This document shows positions 48,117 to 57,741 of a stretch of 64,000 bases of DNA, piece by piece; positions within the stretch are counted from its first letter, which is position 1; every line of letters begins with the position of its first letter. The notes beneath the pieces are model-generated. The model did no database searches. It worked only from the letters and a program-made list of their open reading frames with translations, and was not told the origin of the DNA. The translations under genes were made by a program, and so were the position numbers. Source of the stretch: Hydrogenovibrio halophilus DSM 15072 (GTDB lineage Bacteria; Pseudomonadota; Gammaproteobacteria; Thiomicrospirales; Thiomicrospiraceae); the NCBI RefSeq assembly GCF_000384235.1, contig NZ_KB913033.1:2292687-2356686 (forward strand), read 5' to 3'.

Positions 48117-48126
48117 CCAGGCCTGG
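48117..48126. repeat. Iterated palindrome, dcd-apbC intergenic
   Basis: TTTTCACCAGGCCTGGTCAAAA is centred in the 108-nt gap between two co-directional genes, 30 nt before the apbC start. Confidence 0.8.
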
Positions 48127-48156
48127 TCAAAACGCTTTCCAACGGAGTCATTTGGC

Positions 48157-49281
48157 ATGAACATATTGAAAAAGCTCTTCGGTGACGGCATTGACGAAAC
48201 GATGCAAACCGACATTGCCAAAGCCCTGAATCAGGTTCGACTGGACGACCTTCCGGCTTCCACCGTGCACGAAGGCTTGCTCAAAGAAGCCCAGTTCAAA
48301 AAAGGCAACCTGACCCTGACCGTCACACTGCCTTTTGCCGGGCGCAGTCTCTGGGATGCCATCGCCCAACAAATCCGTCATCACCTGCAAGCGTTGGATT
48401 CGGTCAAAACCGTGACCTGCCAGTTTGAAACCGACATCAAAGCACACGAAACCGGCGGCAACAAGACCCCGCTGGCTGGCGTGAAAAACATCATCGCAGT
48501 GGCCTCCGGCAAAGGCGGCGTGGGCAAGTCCACCACCAGCGTCAATCTGGCGCTGGCGCTGCAACAGGAAGGCGCTCGGGTCGGTCTGCTGGATGCCGAC
48601 ATCTACGGCCCCAGCATTCCGACCATGCTGGGCGTTCACGACAAGCCGGAAACCAAAGACGGCAAACAGATGGAACCGATTCTGGCGTATGACCTGCAAG
48701 TGATGTCCATCGGCTTTCTGATCAAACCCGAAGACCCCATGATCTGGCGTGGTCCGATTGTGACCTCCACATTGATGCAACTGCTCAATGAAACCCGCTG
48801 GCAAGACCTGGATGTTCTGGTGATTGACCTGCCACCCGGCACTGGCGATGTGCAATTGACCATGGCGCAACAGATTCCGGTGACCGGTGGTTTGATCGTC
48901 ACCACTCCTCAGGAAGTGGCCCTGATTGACGCACGCAAAGGCCTGCGCATGTTTGAAAAAGTCAACATTCCCATTCTGGGCGTGATTGAGAACATGAGCA
49001 CTCATATCTGTGAAAACTGCGGTCACGAGGAAGCGATTTTTGGCGAAGGCGGTGGCAAATCGCTTGCCAAGAGCGCCGATGTGACGTATCTGGGGGGATT
49101 GCCGCTGGCACGTCACATTCGCGAAGAAGCCGATCAGGGGCACCCGACAGTGGTGGAATCCCCTACCAGCCCCATCGCACAAAAATACCGCCACATCGTG
49201 CATCAGATCGGCACGCATCTGGCCCAGCAAAAGCGCAGTTACGCCCACGCCTTTCCCAGCATTCAGGTGGAGAACACCTGA
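48157..49281 (+). CDS. apbC: ApbC/Mrp-type Fe-S cluster carrier ATPase
   Basis: The 374-residue protein has an N-terminal MIP18-like domain (about 1-90), then the deviant Walker A GKGGVGKS (about 119-126), GLLDADIYGPSIPTM, DLPPGTGDVQLT, and the Fe-S binding CENC (about 288-291) in ENMSTHICENCG. It delivers 4Fe-4S clusters. GGAG lies upstream. In many relatives apbC adjoins metG; here a four-gene signalling block intervenes. Confidence 0.95.
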   Translation: MNILKKLFGDGIDETMQTDIAKALNQVRLDDLPASTVHEGLLKEAQFKKGNLTLTVTLPFAGRSLWDAIAQQIRHHLQALDSVKTVTCQFETDIKAHETGGNKTPLAGVKNIIAVASGKGGVGKSTTSVNLALALQQEGARVGLLDADIYGPSIPTMLGVHDKPETKDGKQMEPILAYDLQVMSIGFLIKPEDPMIWRGPIVTSTLMQLLNETRWQDLDVLVIDLPPGTGDVQLTMAQQIPVTGGLIVTTPQEVALIDARKGLRMFEKVNIPILGVIENMSTHICENCGHEEAIFGEGGGKSLAKSADVTYLGGLPLARHIREEADQGHPTVVESPTSPIAQKYRHIVHQIGTHLAQQKRSYAHAFPSIQVENT

Positions 49282-49309
49282 ACAGGAAAGTCGCTTTTCG
49301 AAAGGTGGG

Positions 49310-50890
49310 TTACCCCGAGCAGTTGGTGATGATTTTTGCCGGCAGGATCACCCGAAAAGTGGTCCCGGTTTCATAACTGCTTTGCACCTCAATCCGCCCC
49401 TGATGGGCATTGACAAAGTTCGCGACCGAAGGCAGCCCCTGCCCGGTGCCTTTGGGTTTGGTGGTAAAGCCATCATTGTATATTTGATTGAGATAGGCCC
49501 GCGGGATGCCTTCTGCGGTATCCTGCACCTCGATCACATAGCGGCCTTCCCGATCAAAGTAGATTTTCAACCGAATGGTTTTGTCTGTTTTATGGCTGAT
49601 TTCCAAGGCTTCCGTCGCATTCTTTACCAAATTCATTAACGCCTGATAAAGTTGACTGCGCGATATCTGCAGAAAACAGGCCTTATCCGTGTCGTTGGCA
49701 TAAACGTGCATGCGAATGCCCATGGCATCCAGCATGGCCTGGCATGACTGACGTAAATTCTGAACGATACTGTAAACATTGACCGTCTCATCCATGTCTG
49801 CCGAAGTACCGGCCCGACTGATATCAGTCTGTTTTTCGTTCAGTGTTTCAATCAATCCGGCCAGATCGGTGGCCAGGGCCCGGTTGGTCTTTTCAAAATA
49901 TTGCGACAAGGTTTCCTGTAACGTGGCCTGAAGCGCTCGCAAGAATTCCACGGCGGCCCCGCTTTCCGAATGTTCGCCCACCGCCGACTTTTCCGACTTC
50001 AGCAACCACTGACCGATCAGATGCAAGGTTTCCTGCAACTGATCAACGCCCTGATTCAAGGCGGAACGGGTCGCATTCATACTGTTCAGGGTGTTGCCCA
50101 AATCGTGCACCAGTTCTTTTTTGGCACGCGACAACCCTTCCTGAAAATGGGCATACTCCCCCACAAACACCTGTTTTTTCTGTTCGGTAATGTCTTTCGC
50201 CACCCAAAAATAATGCGTCTCCCCCTCCGCATTGGTTTTGGCCCGAACCTGCGCCAGCGCCCAACGCTGTTCACCGGAAGCGTTAAAATAGCGGGTTTCG
50301 CCTTCAAAATTGGCAAAATACTGGGTCACCCCTGTGCGATCATTGCTCCAAAGCACCACTTCGTTGATGGACCGCCCGATCAACTGCGACGCTTCCCAGC
50401 CAGTTTCAATCGTGGTGTGAGGGTTCACAGAAACAATTTTCTGATCGGCGTCAAATTGAATCACACAAAACAGAGCATGTAGCAGATCTGCGCCACAGTG
50501 ACAAACTTCATTGGCCTGTCTGACCGCTTCCTGTTCCGACAGAATGGCTTGGGCCTGATCAAGCCACTGCTGCATTTCCAATGGCGTTGGCAATCGCGAT
50601 AGCCATAGCACGCGGCCTGGAGGCAGAGCCTGCCTGAACGCTTCGATCTCGGCTTCATCCAGTTCGGGGGTCCACACCAGACAGAACAACTGAGGCTGCG
50701 CTTTTTGCCAGTCCTGCAGGCGCTGCAAAACGTGAGAAGGTGCTTCTCTGGTGGCAAACAACAGAACGTCGGTCGCATTGAGCTGGGGTGTCGTCAGTTC
50801 GGACACGACGCCATAATCCGCCTGAGGGCAGGACTGTTGGCACAGATGACTGAACGCTTCCAGCTGACTCAACACGCGAATAGTCGCCAT
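49310..50890 (-). CDS. PAS-domain sensor histidine kinase
   Basis: A 526-residue cytosolic kinase with no membrane helix. Residues 1-115 form an alpha/beta domain resembling a degenerate receiver. A PAS domain spans about 135-237 and ends in the PAC-like VAKDITEQKK. The H-box is KKELVHDLGNTLNSM (His262). The HATPase has the N-box LMNLVKNATEAL (about 426-437), QDTAEGIP as a weakened G1, and GFTTKPKGTGQGLP. It is the last gene of the STAS-PP2C-hybrid-kinase run, 10 nt after the upstream gene. GGGGAG precedes ATG. Its target is probably one of the receivers next door. Confidence 0.85.
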   Translation of the reverse strand: MATIRVLSQLEAFSHLCQQSCPQADYGVVSELTTPQLNATDVLLFATREAPSHVLQRLQDWQKAQPQLFCLVWTPELDEAEIEAFRQALPPGRVLWLSRLPTPLEMQQWLDQAQAILSEQEAVRQANEVCHCGADLLHALFCVIQFDADQKIVSVNPHTTIETGWEASQLIGRSINEVVLWSNDRTGVTQYFANFEGETRYFNASGEQRWALAQVRAKTNAEGETHYFWVAKDITEQKKQVFVGEYAHFQEGLSRAKKELVHDLGNTLNSMNATRSALNQGVDQLQETLHLIGQWLLKSEKSAVGEHSESGAAVEFLRALQATLQETLSQYFEKTNRALATDLAGLIETLNEKQTDISRAGTSADMDETVNVYSIVQNLRQSCQAMLDAMGIRMHVYANDTDKACFLQISRSQLYQALMNLVKNATEALEISHKTDKTIRLKIYFDREGRYVIEVQDTAEGIPRAYLNQIYNDGFTTKPKGTGQGLPSVANFVNAHQGRIEVQSSYETGTTFRVILPAKIITNCSG

Positions 50891-50900
50891 AGCTACTCCC

Positions 50901-52151
50901 CTATTGATGAAAATTCAAAGGAAAGCGCAGTTGCGCGCGCATCCCCCTGTTTTCCCCCGGGCTGTCCAGAGAAATGTGCCCGCCAACCTTTTCCACAAAC
51001 TGGGCCACCATGGTCAGTCCCATCCCGGCATGTCCTGGCTTTTGAGTAAAACCGGGTTGAAAGAATAATTTGGTATCAACGGATTGACATCCGTTGCCGT
51101 TATCTACCACCGTCAAAGTAGCTCCATGCTCATCAGTCGCTAATTGGATGCGTATCAGACCATCAAACCCTTTTGTTTTCTGGCAACGGTTATACAAAGC
51201 TTCTTCGGCGTTCTTAAGCAATGCTGCTACAGCCAAAATCAATTTGGAAAAATAGGAATGAAAGGTCGTATACTCTGGCACATTCAACTCCCATCGGACC
51301 CTGATACATTCGTGCTCTGACGCTAATGCCGGGATCAGTACTTGAAGTTCACTGATTAGGTCGCGCACCGAAAATACCGAAACCTGATCACTTTCCACCG
51401 ACAATTTCTGCAAGGCTTTTACTAGCTGAGATAATTGACGGGATTCGTCCAAAACCGTTCCGGTCACATGTTCAAAACTAGGTTTTTGTTCGGCTTCCAC
51501 TTTGAATTGAGTCGAAAGGTAAGTTAACAAGCCAGATTGGGCATTGATTTTATCAGCCATGTCTGCCAGCACCCCTTGAGTCACTTCATACAGTGCCGCT
51601 TCATACAGATTGCACTCGGCATTCTGTTCCAACTGGGCCTTCAGGCGTGTCAGTTCCCGGTCTCTGGCCCAGGCCTGGCAGAAATTACGGGCAATCTGCA
51701 TCACCTCTTCGGCCTGAAACGGCTTGCGGACAAACAGAACGTCTTCCTGCAACACCTCCGAAATGTTGGTCATGTCCACATCGGTATAGGCGGTCACAAT
51801 CACAATGTAAACACAAGAGTCGAGTTCCCGCAGTTTTTCAGCGGTTTGCAGGCCATTCATGCCAGGTGGCATGCGCATATCAATGAAGGCCACACGCACC
51901 GGTTGATTGGTTTTAAGCGATACAGCGAACACCGCCACGGCCTCATCCCCCTGTTGAGCGGTCAGCAACGAAAAAGTGGGCGGCGGATTGGCGTTTTCTG
52001 CCTGGGGTTTTGCATCAACCAATTGTGCCAGGGTGGACAGGGCCGCCCCCGTCTCAGCCTGCGGTGAAAACAGACTTTGATACGCTGAGATCTGACGCGG
52101 GTCATCGTCCACCACCAGAATCGCTGGCGTCGGGTCAATGAGATTTGACAT
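50901..52151 (-). CDS. Receiver domain fused to a degenerate histidine-kinase module
   Basis: A 416-residue protein. The receiver spans about 10-160 with DDDP (15-18), an insertion of about 35 residues after the first helix, phospho-acceptor Asp91 in FIDMRMPPG, Thr120 and Lys143. The following dimerisation helix reads LADMADKIN, with Asp200 where active kinases have His (A-H-E-I-N). The HATPase retains LLKNAEEAL, DNGNG, and GFTQKPGHAGMGL. It may bind ATP without autophosphorylating. It overlaps the PP2C gene by 17 nt. The 51050-51600 stretch is visibly more AT-rich than its neighbours. Confidence 0.8.
   Translation of the reverse strand: MSNLIDPTPAILVVDDDPRQISAYQSLFSPQAETGAALSTLAQLVDAKPQAENANPPPTFSLLTAQQGDEAVAVFAVSLKTNQPVRVAFIDMRMPPGMNGLQTAEKLRELDSCVYIVIVTAYTDVDMTNISEVLQEDVLFVRKPFQAEEVMQIARNFCQAWARDRELTRLKAQLEQNAECNLYEAALYEVTQGVLADMADKINAQSGLLTYLSTQFKVEAEQKPSFEHVTGTVLDESRQLSQLVKALQKLSVESDQVSVFSVRDLISELQVLIPALASEHECIRVRWELNVPEYTTFHSYFSKLILAVAALLKNAEEALYNRCQKTKGFDGLIRIQLATDEHGATLTVVDNGNGCQSVDTKLFFQPGFTQKPGHAGMGLTMVAQFVEKVGGHISLDSPGENRGMRAQLRFPLNFHQ
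51669..51678. repeat. Iterated palindrome in the receiver-kinase gene
   Basis: Read as CAG GCC TGG (Gln159-Ala160-Trp161) at the end of the receiver domain, where the linker begins. Confidence 0.75.
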
Positions 52152-53841
52152 TGGGGCGCTCCCATCGATAAATGGCCGTCACTTTGCGGCCCTGTTCTTC
52201 AAAGGTGAATGCCCGGCACAGGGATCGCACCAGCTTGATGCCACGCCCGGCATAACGATGCGCCTCCGCATCCGGTTGAGCCTGCGGAGCGTCACTGACA
52301 CCCCGACCGGTATGGGTGACGGTGATACAGACATCGGCCTGCGCCTCGGAAACCGGCAATTGCCTGACCTCGATACCAATGGTCCCGGTGTGCAAATCCG
52401 CCAGACGTCTGGCTTTTTGCTGAGCATAATACAAAAAACCATTCGTAAGTTGTTTTGTCTCGGAATCGAGGCACAAAAGGCCGTGTTCCAGCGCATTCAT
52501 GTAGAGTTCGGTGATCACCATAAACAAGTCGTCTTTAAACGGAACCAGGGGCTGAATGCCACTGATGGCATCCACCACGGCTTCGACCGGCTTCTCTGCC
52601 TGACGAAGCTGATCGGCTTCAAACTCAAACGTCAGCTTCCAGCCGGAAGGCACAAGCAACTGCTCTGACAGAACCCGTGCGGTAATCATTTCGTTTTTTT
52701 CTATGACGCGGCCAATGTCCAGCTTCACAATGCTGACATCGTCATCGAATTCACTGTTGCCGCAAAACGCCTGGGCCTCACTGACCAGACTCGACAGGTC
52801 CAGCTTCTGGGTCTGAAGGCTGTCAACCAATCGTTCCAGGCCAAACATCTCCCCCTGCTCGTTGGCCGCCTCCACTACCCCGTCGGTGTAGAACACAAAT
52901 TGCTCATGCCCTTCCAGCATCAGCGATTCCAGTTCCAGGTGCAGCTGCTCATTGTCAACCACCCCCAAGGGCAGTGAGGTCGATGCCAGACGGCGCACAT
53001 GTCGGGTGATGCCATCGAACAGCAGAATCGGCTGCATGCCCCCGTTAAACACATGCGCCTTGCGCTTTCTGGGGCTGACTTCCACCACCAGACAACTGAA
53101 AAAAATGTGGTCCGGAAGGATGCTTTTGAGCTTCTGGTTGATTTCCAGCAGAATTTCTTTGGTATTGCGGCCATGGGCCAGCATGGTGTAGAACACTTCC
53201 GCCACCGGAATCGCACCGATCGCTGCGGGCAGCCCATGACCGGTAAAATCGCCCAACAGCGTTACCACATGCCCGGACGGCGTGACCGAAGAAAAAAACA
53301 CATCGCCATTAAAAATGGACGCTGCGGAGATGTGCACAGTCAAGCCGGGAACCGATTGGCGCGGACCATAAACAAACTTGTCAAAAATCCGTTGCGCCGA
53401 TTGGTGTTCCCAGGCCAGATTGGCATGCAGTTGCGCCAGCAACTCCTTGGACTTTCTCAAGTCATTGTAAAACGCGAGGTTGCGCAGCAACGAATCGACT
53501 TTGGCCAGAAACAATTCTTCCACAAACGGCTTTTGCAGAAAATCGTCCGCACCGGCCTGAAGAATGCCTTGCACCCGTTGAGCGCCCACCACAGCGGTGA
53601 TCACAAAAACAGGGTGGAACTGGTCGCCACTGTGGGCTTTGATGTGCTGAACCAGTTCGGCACCGGAAAGATCGGGCAAGGTGATTTCGGTGATAATGAG
53701 TTGCGGGGCGCAATCGTCGAACAGACGCATGGCTTCCTGACCGGTCTGGGCCTGCAGAACGTCATAACCGTGCATTTCCAGCAGCAGTTTAAGGTAAAGC
53801 CGGTTGGAATTGGAGGGATCGGCAATCAGGATGGTGGCCAT
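52135..53841 (-). CDS. Receiver-PP2C phosphatase-anti-sigma kinase fusion (HsbR/RsbU-RsbW-like)
   Basis: The 568-residue three-domain regulator has a receiver (1-120), a SpoIIE/PP2C phosphatase (about 155-378) with GDFTGHG (197-203), YTDGVVE (318-324) and DDD (366-368), and a GHKL anti-sigma kinase (about 385-565) with ELYMNALEHG (445-454), and GRGIKLV (532-538). The architecture is that of HsbR of Pseudomonas and CrsR of Shewanella, which both phosphorylate and dephosphorylate a STAS partner, here encoded 60 nt upstream. The receiver has Glu52 in place of the phospho-acceptor Asp (LIITEITLPD), while Lys104 is kept, so control by phosphorylation is doubtful. Confidence 0.87.
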   Translation of the reverse strand: MATILIADPSNSNRLYLKLLLEMHGYDVLQAQTGQEAMRLFDDCAPQLIITEITLPDLSGAELVQHIKAHSGDQFHPVFVITAVVGAQRVQGILQAGADDFLQKPFVEELFLAKVDSLLRNLAFYNDLRKSKELLAQLHANLAWEHQSAQRIFDKFVYGPRQSVPGLTVHISAASIFNGDVFFSSVTPSGHVVTLLGDFTGHGLPAAIGAIPVAEVFYTMLAHGRNTKEILLEINQKLKSILPDHIFFSCLVVEVSPRKRKAHVFNGGMQPILLFDGITRHVRRLASTSLPLGVVDNEQLHLELESLMLEGHEQFVFYTDGVVEAANEQGEMFGLERLVDSLQTQKLDLSSLVSEAQAFCGNSEFDDDVSIVKLDIGRVIEKNEMITARVLSEQLLVPSGWKLTFEFEADQLRQAEKPVEAVVDAISGIQPLVPFKDDLFMVITELYMNALEHGLLCLDSETKQLTNGFLYYAQQKARRLADLHTGTIGIEVRQLPVSEAQADVCITVTHTGRGVSDAPQAQPDAEAHRYAGRGIKLVRSLCRAFTFEEQGRKVTAIYRWERPNVKSH

Positions 53842-53900
53842 AAATCAATCAACCAGGTTCCGCTTCATGCCCGGAACGTTCAGGCCCGGAACGCTTGCCA

Positions 53901-54221
53901 TCAACTCACTTGGCGTGCTTGGGCGTTGATCGCAAAGAGTTGATCGAATTTCGCGAACCGGAAGAGTTCCATCAGTGACTCATTGACGTTTTCAAACGCC
54001 ACTTTGACCGAACGGTCACTCAGTTTTTCACGCAACAGCAGCAACATGCCCAGAGCAGAACTGTCCAGATGACGTGCATGGGAAAAATCGACGATGATAC
54101 AGGCCGCACTGTCCAGATGTTCGATCAGAACCTGACTAAACCGATCATAACAACCGATGTCAAAATGCTCTTCGACCACCAAACGAACTTCGCCGGCTGA
54201 TACGTTTGTCGATAAACCCAT
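53901..54221 (-). CDS. STAS-domain anti-sigma factor antagonist
   Basis: The 106-residue single STAS domain has IIVDFSHARHLDSSALGMLLLL, in which Ser54 is the expected phosphorylation site, and VKVAFENVNESLMELF. ATG 54221 with AAGGAG upstream was preferred over ATG 54242. As in HsbA/RsbV systems it should be switched by the adjacent kinase/phosphatase fusion. The sigma or anti-sigma partner is not in the window. It is the first gene of the four-gene minus-strand run. Confidence 0.9.
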   Translation of the reverse strand: MGLSTNVSAGEVRLVVEEHFDIGCYDRFSQVLIEHLDSAACIIVDFSHARHLDSSALGMLLLLREKLSDRSVKVAFENVNESLMELFRFAKFDQLFAINAQARQVS

Positions 54222-54294
54222 AACTCTCTGCTCCTTCCTCATCCAGTCACGTTTACAGTGTTTGCAGTGTTCAACGTGCGGAAATTTTGATCCG

Positions 54295-54303
54295 ATTGTA
54301 TCA
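54295..54303 (-). promoter_or_regulatory. Extended -10 promoter of the STAS run
   Basis: Minus strand TGA-TACAAT, about 75 nt upstream of the STAS start. Its -35 region is occupied by the palindrome 54311-54340. Confidence 0.45.
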
Positions 54304-54310
54304 TCCTTTT

Positions 54311-54340
54311 CTGATTAACGGGCCCTAGGGCCGAAATCAG
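54311..54340. promoter_or_regulatory. Nested palindrome, operator candidate upstream of the STAS run
   Basis: The perfect 12-bp palindrome GGCCCTAGGGCC (54321-54332) lies within outer arms CTGATT (54311-54316) and AATCAG (54335-54340). It overlaps the -35 region of the STAS promoter. The rest of 54222-54527 has AT-rich DNA and a metG promoter element; nothing else is recognised. Confidence 0.5.
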
Positions 54341-54484
54341 ACCGATAAAATTTTTATATGCTGGAACAGACGGTTTTGTCCTGTGCATGGCTCTTTATTG
54401 ACCGGGGCCGTAAAAGTTCGGACTTTCTGCCGGGTCACCTGCCCATGAACACCGCGATCTATCGAAGTAACACCCAAAAACGTT

Positions 54485-54490
54485 TATAAT
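54485..54490 (+). promoter_or_regulatory. -10 box for metG
   Basis: TATAAT, 37 nt upstream of the metG ATG. The -35 position (TCGAAG) is weak. Confidence 0.5.
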
Positions 54491-54527
54491 ATCGGCCTTT
54501 GTTTTCCATCAACGTATTCAGGTCACT

Positions 54528-56606
54528 ATGACGGCACCCACACAGACTTTATCCACCCAATCGAGCAGAAAAATTCTGGTCACCAGCGCACTGCCCTACG
54601 CCAACGGTCCCATTCACCTCGGGCATCTGGTCGAATACATCCAGACCGACATCTGGGCCAGGTTTCAGCGTCAGCGCGGACATGAATGCTACTACGTCTG
54701 TGCCGACGACGCGCATGGCACCCCGATCATGCTGCGGGCCCAGGCCGAGGGCATCAGTCCGGAAGCGCTGATTGCGCGGGTCAGTGAGGAACACCAGACC
54801 GATTTTGCCGGGTTCAACATTGCCTTTGATCATTACCACAGCACCAACTCGCCGGAAAATGAGCATTTCGCCAGCCACATTTATGAGCAACTCAAGGCAC
54901 AGGGACATATCAGTCGTCGCGTGATCGAACAATACTACGACCCGGAAAAAGCCATGTTTCTGCCGGATCGCTTTATCAAGGGCACCTGCCCCAAATGCGG
55001 TGCCGATGACCAGTATGGCGACAACTGTGAAGCCTGTGGGGCCACTTATTCCCCCGAGGAACTGAAAAACCCGGTGTCGGTGGTGTCCGGGGCCACTCCG
55101 ATCAAAAAGGAAACCGAACACCTGTTTTTTGAGCTGCCACACTTTGAAACCATGCTCAAAGACTGGACTCACAAAGGCCACCTCCAGACCCAGATTGCCA
55201 ACAAGCTGGATGAGTGGTTCGAATCCGGCCTTCGCGCCTGGGACATCTCGCGTGATGCACCCTATTTTGGCTTCAAAATCCCAGGAGAAACCGACAAATT
55301 CTTTTATGTCTGGCTGGACGCCCCGGTGGGGTATATGGCCAGTTTCAAAGCCCTTTGTGAAAAGAAACAACTGGATTTTGATGCTTTCTGGGCTCAGGAC
55401 GCTCAGGCCGAGTTGTATCATTTCATCGGCAAGGACATCGTGTATTTTCATGCCCTGTTCTGGCCGGCGATGCTTTCCGGCGCCGGATTCCGCACGCCGG
55501 ATGCGATTTTCTCGCACGGTTTTCTGACCGTGGACGGTCAGAAAATGTCCAAGTCCCGCGGCACCTTTATTATGGCCAAAACCTATCTGGATCATTTGAA
55601 CCCGGAATACCTGCGCTATTATTTTGCCGCCAAGCTGTCCAGCCGGATTGATGACATTGACCTGAGTCTGGCCGATTTCACTCAGCGGGTGAATTCGGAC
55701 CTGGTCGGCAAGGTGGTCAACATTGCCAGCCGCTGTGCCGGGTTCGTGGTCAAGAAATTCGATCGCAAACTCAACCAGGCCTGGTCAAAACCGGCTCAGG
55801 ACCTGTACCAGCAATTTCTGGATCAGAGCGAACCCATTGCCGAACTGTACGAAAAACGCGAATTTGCTCAGGCCATGCGTGAGATCATGCATCTGGCCGA
55901 TCTGGCCAATGAATACATTGACCAGACCGCGCCCTGGGTACTGGCCAAGGAAGACGGCAAGGAAGCCGAGCTACACGAATCCGTCAGCCTGGGGATCAAT
56001 CTGTTCCGGGTGCTGATCACGTATCTGACCCCGGTCCTGCCCGAAACCGCCGACAAGGCCAAGGCGTTTTTGCAACTGGAGCATCTGAACTGGTCTGCGA
56101 TCAACGAACCTTTGATGGGCCATGAGATCGTCAAGTTCAAACCCATGCTGACCCGAATCGACCCGGCACAAATCGAAAAAATGCTGGCCGCGTCCAAGGA
56201 CGATACCGCCGCCCAGAAAGCGATGCAGCAGGCACCGGATCAAAACAAGGAAACACCGACAGACATGGAACCCATCGCCGACGAAATTGCCTTTGACGAC
56301 TTTGCTAAAATCGACCTGCGGGTGGTGCGCATTGCCAAAGCGGAAAGCGTGCCCGAAGCCAACAAGCTGCTCAAGCTCACCCTGGATCTGGGCGAAGGGC
56401 AGAAACAGGTGTTTGCCGGCATCAAATCGGCGTATGATCCCGCAGAGATCGAAGGCAAACTGACGGTCATGGTCGCCAATCTCAAACCCCGTAAAATGCG
56501 CTTCGGTGTGTCCGAAGGCATGGTGTTGGCAGCAGGCCCTGGCGGCAAGGACTTGTTCATTCTGGAACCTGACGAAGGCGCGCAGCCAGGCATGCGCGTC
56601 AAATAA
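54528..56606 (+). CDS. metG: Methionyl-tRNA synthetase
   Basis: The 692-residue class I synthetase has the HIGH-like [13 protein letters not shown], a zinc domain with CPKCGAD and CEACG, the KMSKSRG loop (about 340), an anticodon-binding helical domain, and a C-terminal tRNA-binding OB domain (about 590-692, [20 protein letters not shown]...). It charges both elongator and initiator tRNA-Met. An iterated palindrome encodes NQAWSKP in the variable region after the catalytic core. The rnf operon follows after 8 nt. Confidence 0.98.
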   Translation: MTAPTQTLSTQSSRKILVTSALPYANGPIHLGHLVEYIQTDIWARFQRQRGHECYYVCADDAHGTPIMLRAQAEGISPEALIARVSEEHQTDFAGFNIAFDHYHSTNSPENEHFASHIYEQLKAQGHISRRVIEQYYDPEKAMFLPDRFIKGTCPKCGADDQYGDNCEACGATYSPEELKNPVSVVSGATPIKKETEHLFFELPHFETMLKDWTHKGHLQTQIANKLDEWFESGLRAWDISRDAPYFGFKIPGETDKFFYVWLDAPVGYMASFKALCEKKQLDFDAFWAQDAQAELYHFIGKDIVYFHALFWPAMLSGAGFRTPDAIFSHGFLTVDGQKMSKSRGTFIMAKTYLDHLNPEYLRYYFAAKLSSRIDDIDLSLADFTQRVNSDLVGKVVNIASRCAGFVVKKFDRKLNQAWSKPAQDLYQQFLDQSEPIAELYEKREFAQAMREIMHLADLANEYIDQTAPWVLAKEDGKEAELHESVSLGINLFRVLITYLTPVLPETADKAKAFLQLEHLNWSAINEPLMGHEIVKFKPMLTRIDPAQIEKMLAASKDDTAAQKAMQQAPDQNKETPTDMEPIADEIAFDDFAKIDLRVVRIAKAESVPEANKLLKLTLDLGEGQKQVFAGIKSAYDPAEIEGKLTVMVANLKPRKMRFGVSEGMVLAAGPGGKDLFILEPDEGAQPGMRVK
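55775..55784. repeat. Iterated palindrome inside metG
   Basis: CTCAACCAGGCCTGGTCAAA is read as Gln-Ala-Trp in LNQAWSKP, a surface segment where E. coli MetG has an unrelated sequence. Confidence 0.75.
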
Positions 56607-56614
56607 GGGACGAC

Positions 56615-57190
56615 ATGGAATACCTACTCATCCTGATCAGCACGGTTTTGGTCAATAATTTTGTCCTGGTAAAATTTCTGGGGTTGTGCCCGTTTATGGG
56701 CTCTTCCCAGAAAGTGGATGCGGCCCTTGGCATGGGCATGGCCACCACCTTCGTGATGACGTTGAGTGCGGTGATCAGCTATTTGATCAACCATTACCTG
56801 CTGATCCCGTTTGAGCTGGATTTCCTGCGCACCATCGGCTTTATCATTTCCATCGCCGTTGTGGTCAGCTTTACCGAAATGGCCATTCACAAAACCAGTC
56901 CGGTGCTCTACCAGACGCTGGGCATCTATATTCCTTTAATGACCACCAATTGCGCCGTACTGGGCATGGCTCTGCTCAATGTGCAACAGGATCACGGGTT
57001 TCTGGAATCGGCGATTTACGGGTTTGGCGCAGCGGCCGGGTTCACCCTGGTGCTGGTGCTGTTTGCCTCCATGCGTGAGCGCATTGAATACGCCGATGTG
57101 CCGGCCCCGTTCCGCGGTGCACCGATTGCACTGATCACAGCCGGATTGATGTCGGTGGCCTTTATGGGCTTTGGCGGGTTGGTCGCATGA
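56615..57190 (+). CDS. rnfA: RnfA, membrane subunit of the Rnf complex
   Basis: The 191-residue protein has six helices and matches RnfA/Rsx[49 protein letters not shown]. It is part of the ion-translocating ferredoxin:NAD oxidoreductase. AGGGA precedes ATG. It overlaps rnfB by 4 nt (ATGA). Confidence 0.97.
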   Translation: MEYLLILISTVLVNNFVLVKFLGLCPFMGSSQKVDAALGMGMATTFVMTLSAVISYLINHYLLIPFELDFLRTIGFIISIAVVVSFTEMAIHKTSPVLYQTLGIYIPLMTTNCAVLGMALLNVQQDHGFLESAIYGFGAAAGFTLVLVLFASMRERIEYADVPAPFRGAPIALITAGLMSVAFMGFGGLVA

Positions 57191-57741
57191 TCGAAGCGTT
57201 ACTGGTCTTTCTGGTTCTGGCCCTGTTTTTCGGTATGTTGCTGGGCTACGCCAAAATCAAATTCAAAGTGGAAGGCAATCCGGTGGCCGACCAGATTGAC
57301 AGCATCCTGCCGCAGACCCAATGCGGTCAATGCGGCTTTCCGGGTTGTCGTCCCTATGCCGAAGCCCTGGCGGAAGGCAACTCCGAAGTCAATCTGTGCG
57401 TTCCCGGCGGTCACGAAGTGATGATTCAGATTTCAGAAATCACGCATCGGGAACCCAAGGAGATGGATGCCTCCAACCCGCCTCCGGAAGAACCGATGGT
57501 CGCCGTGATCGATGAAGACATCTGCATCGGTTGTGTGCACTGCATCAAAGCCTGTCCGGTGGATGCCATTGTCGGGACCACCAAAATGATGCACACCGTG
57601 ATTGAAAAAGAATGCACCGGTTGCGAACTCTGTGTGCCCGTATGCCCGGTCGACTGCATTGACATGGTTCCCCTGATGAAAACCCCGCAAACCTGGCACT
57701 GGCCGGAACCGAACGCCAACAGTCTGGAGAATCGCTCTTGA
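57187..57741 (+). CDS. rnfB: RnfB, Fe-S subunit of the Rnf complex
   Basis: The 184-residue protein has an N-terminal membrane helix (about 3-22), a 4Fe-4S domain with [18 protein letters not shown], then two ferredoxin motifs: [16 protein letters not shown] and [16 protein letters not shown]. It takes electrons from ferredoxin. It overlaps rnfC by 4 nt. Confidence 0.97.
   Translation: MIEALLVFLVLALFFGMLLGYAKIKFKVEGNPVADQIDSILPQTQCGQCGFPGCRPYAEALAEGNSEVNLCVPGGHEVMIQISEITHREPKEMDASNPPPEEPMVAVIDEDICIGCVHCIKACPVDAIVGTTKMMHTVIEKECTGCELCVPVCPVDCIDMVPLMKTPQTWHWPEPNANSLENRS

Noticed and set aside
54549..55595. 348-codon minus-strand open frame
   Set aside because: Antisense to metG; shadow.
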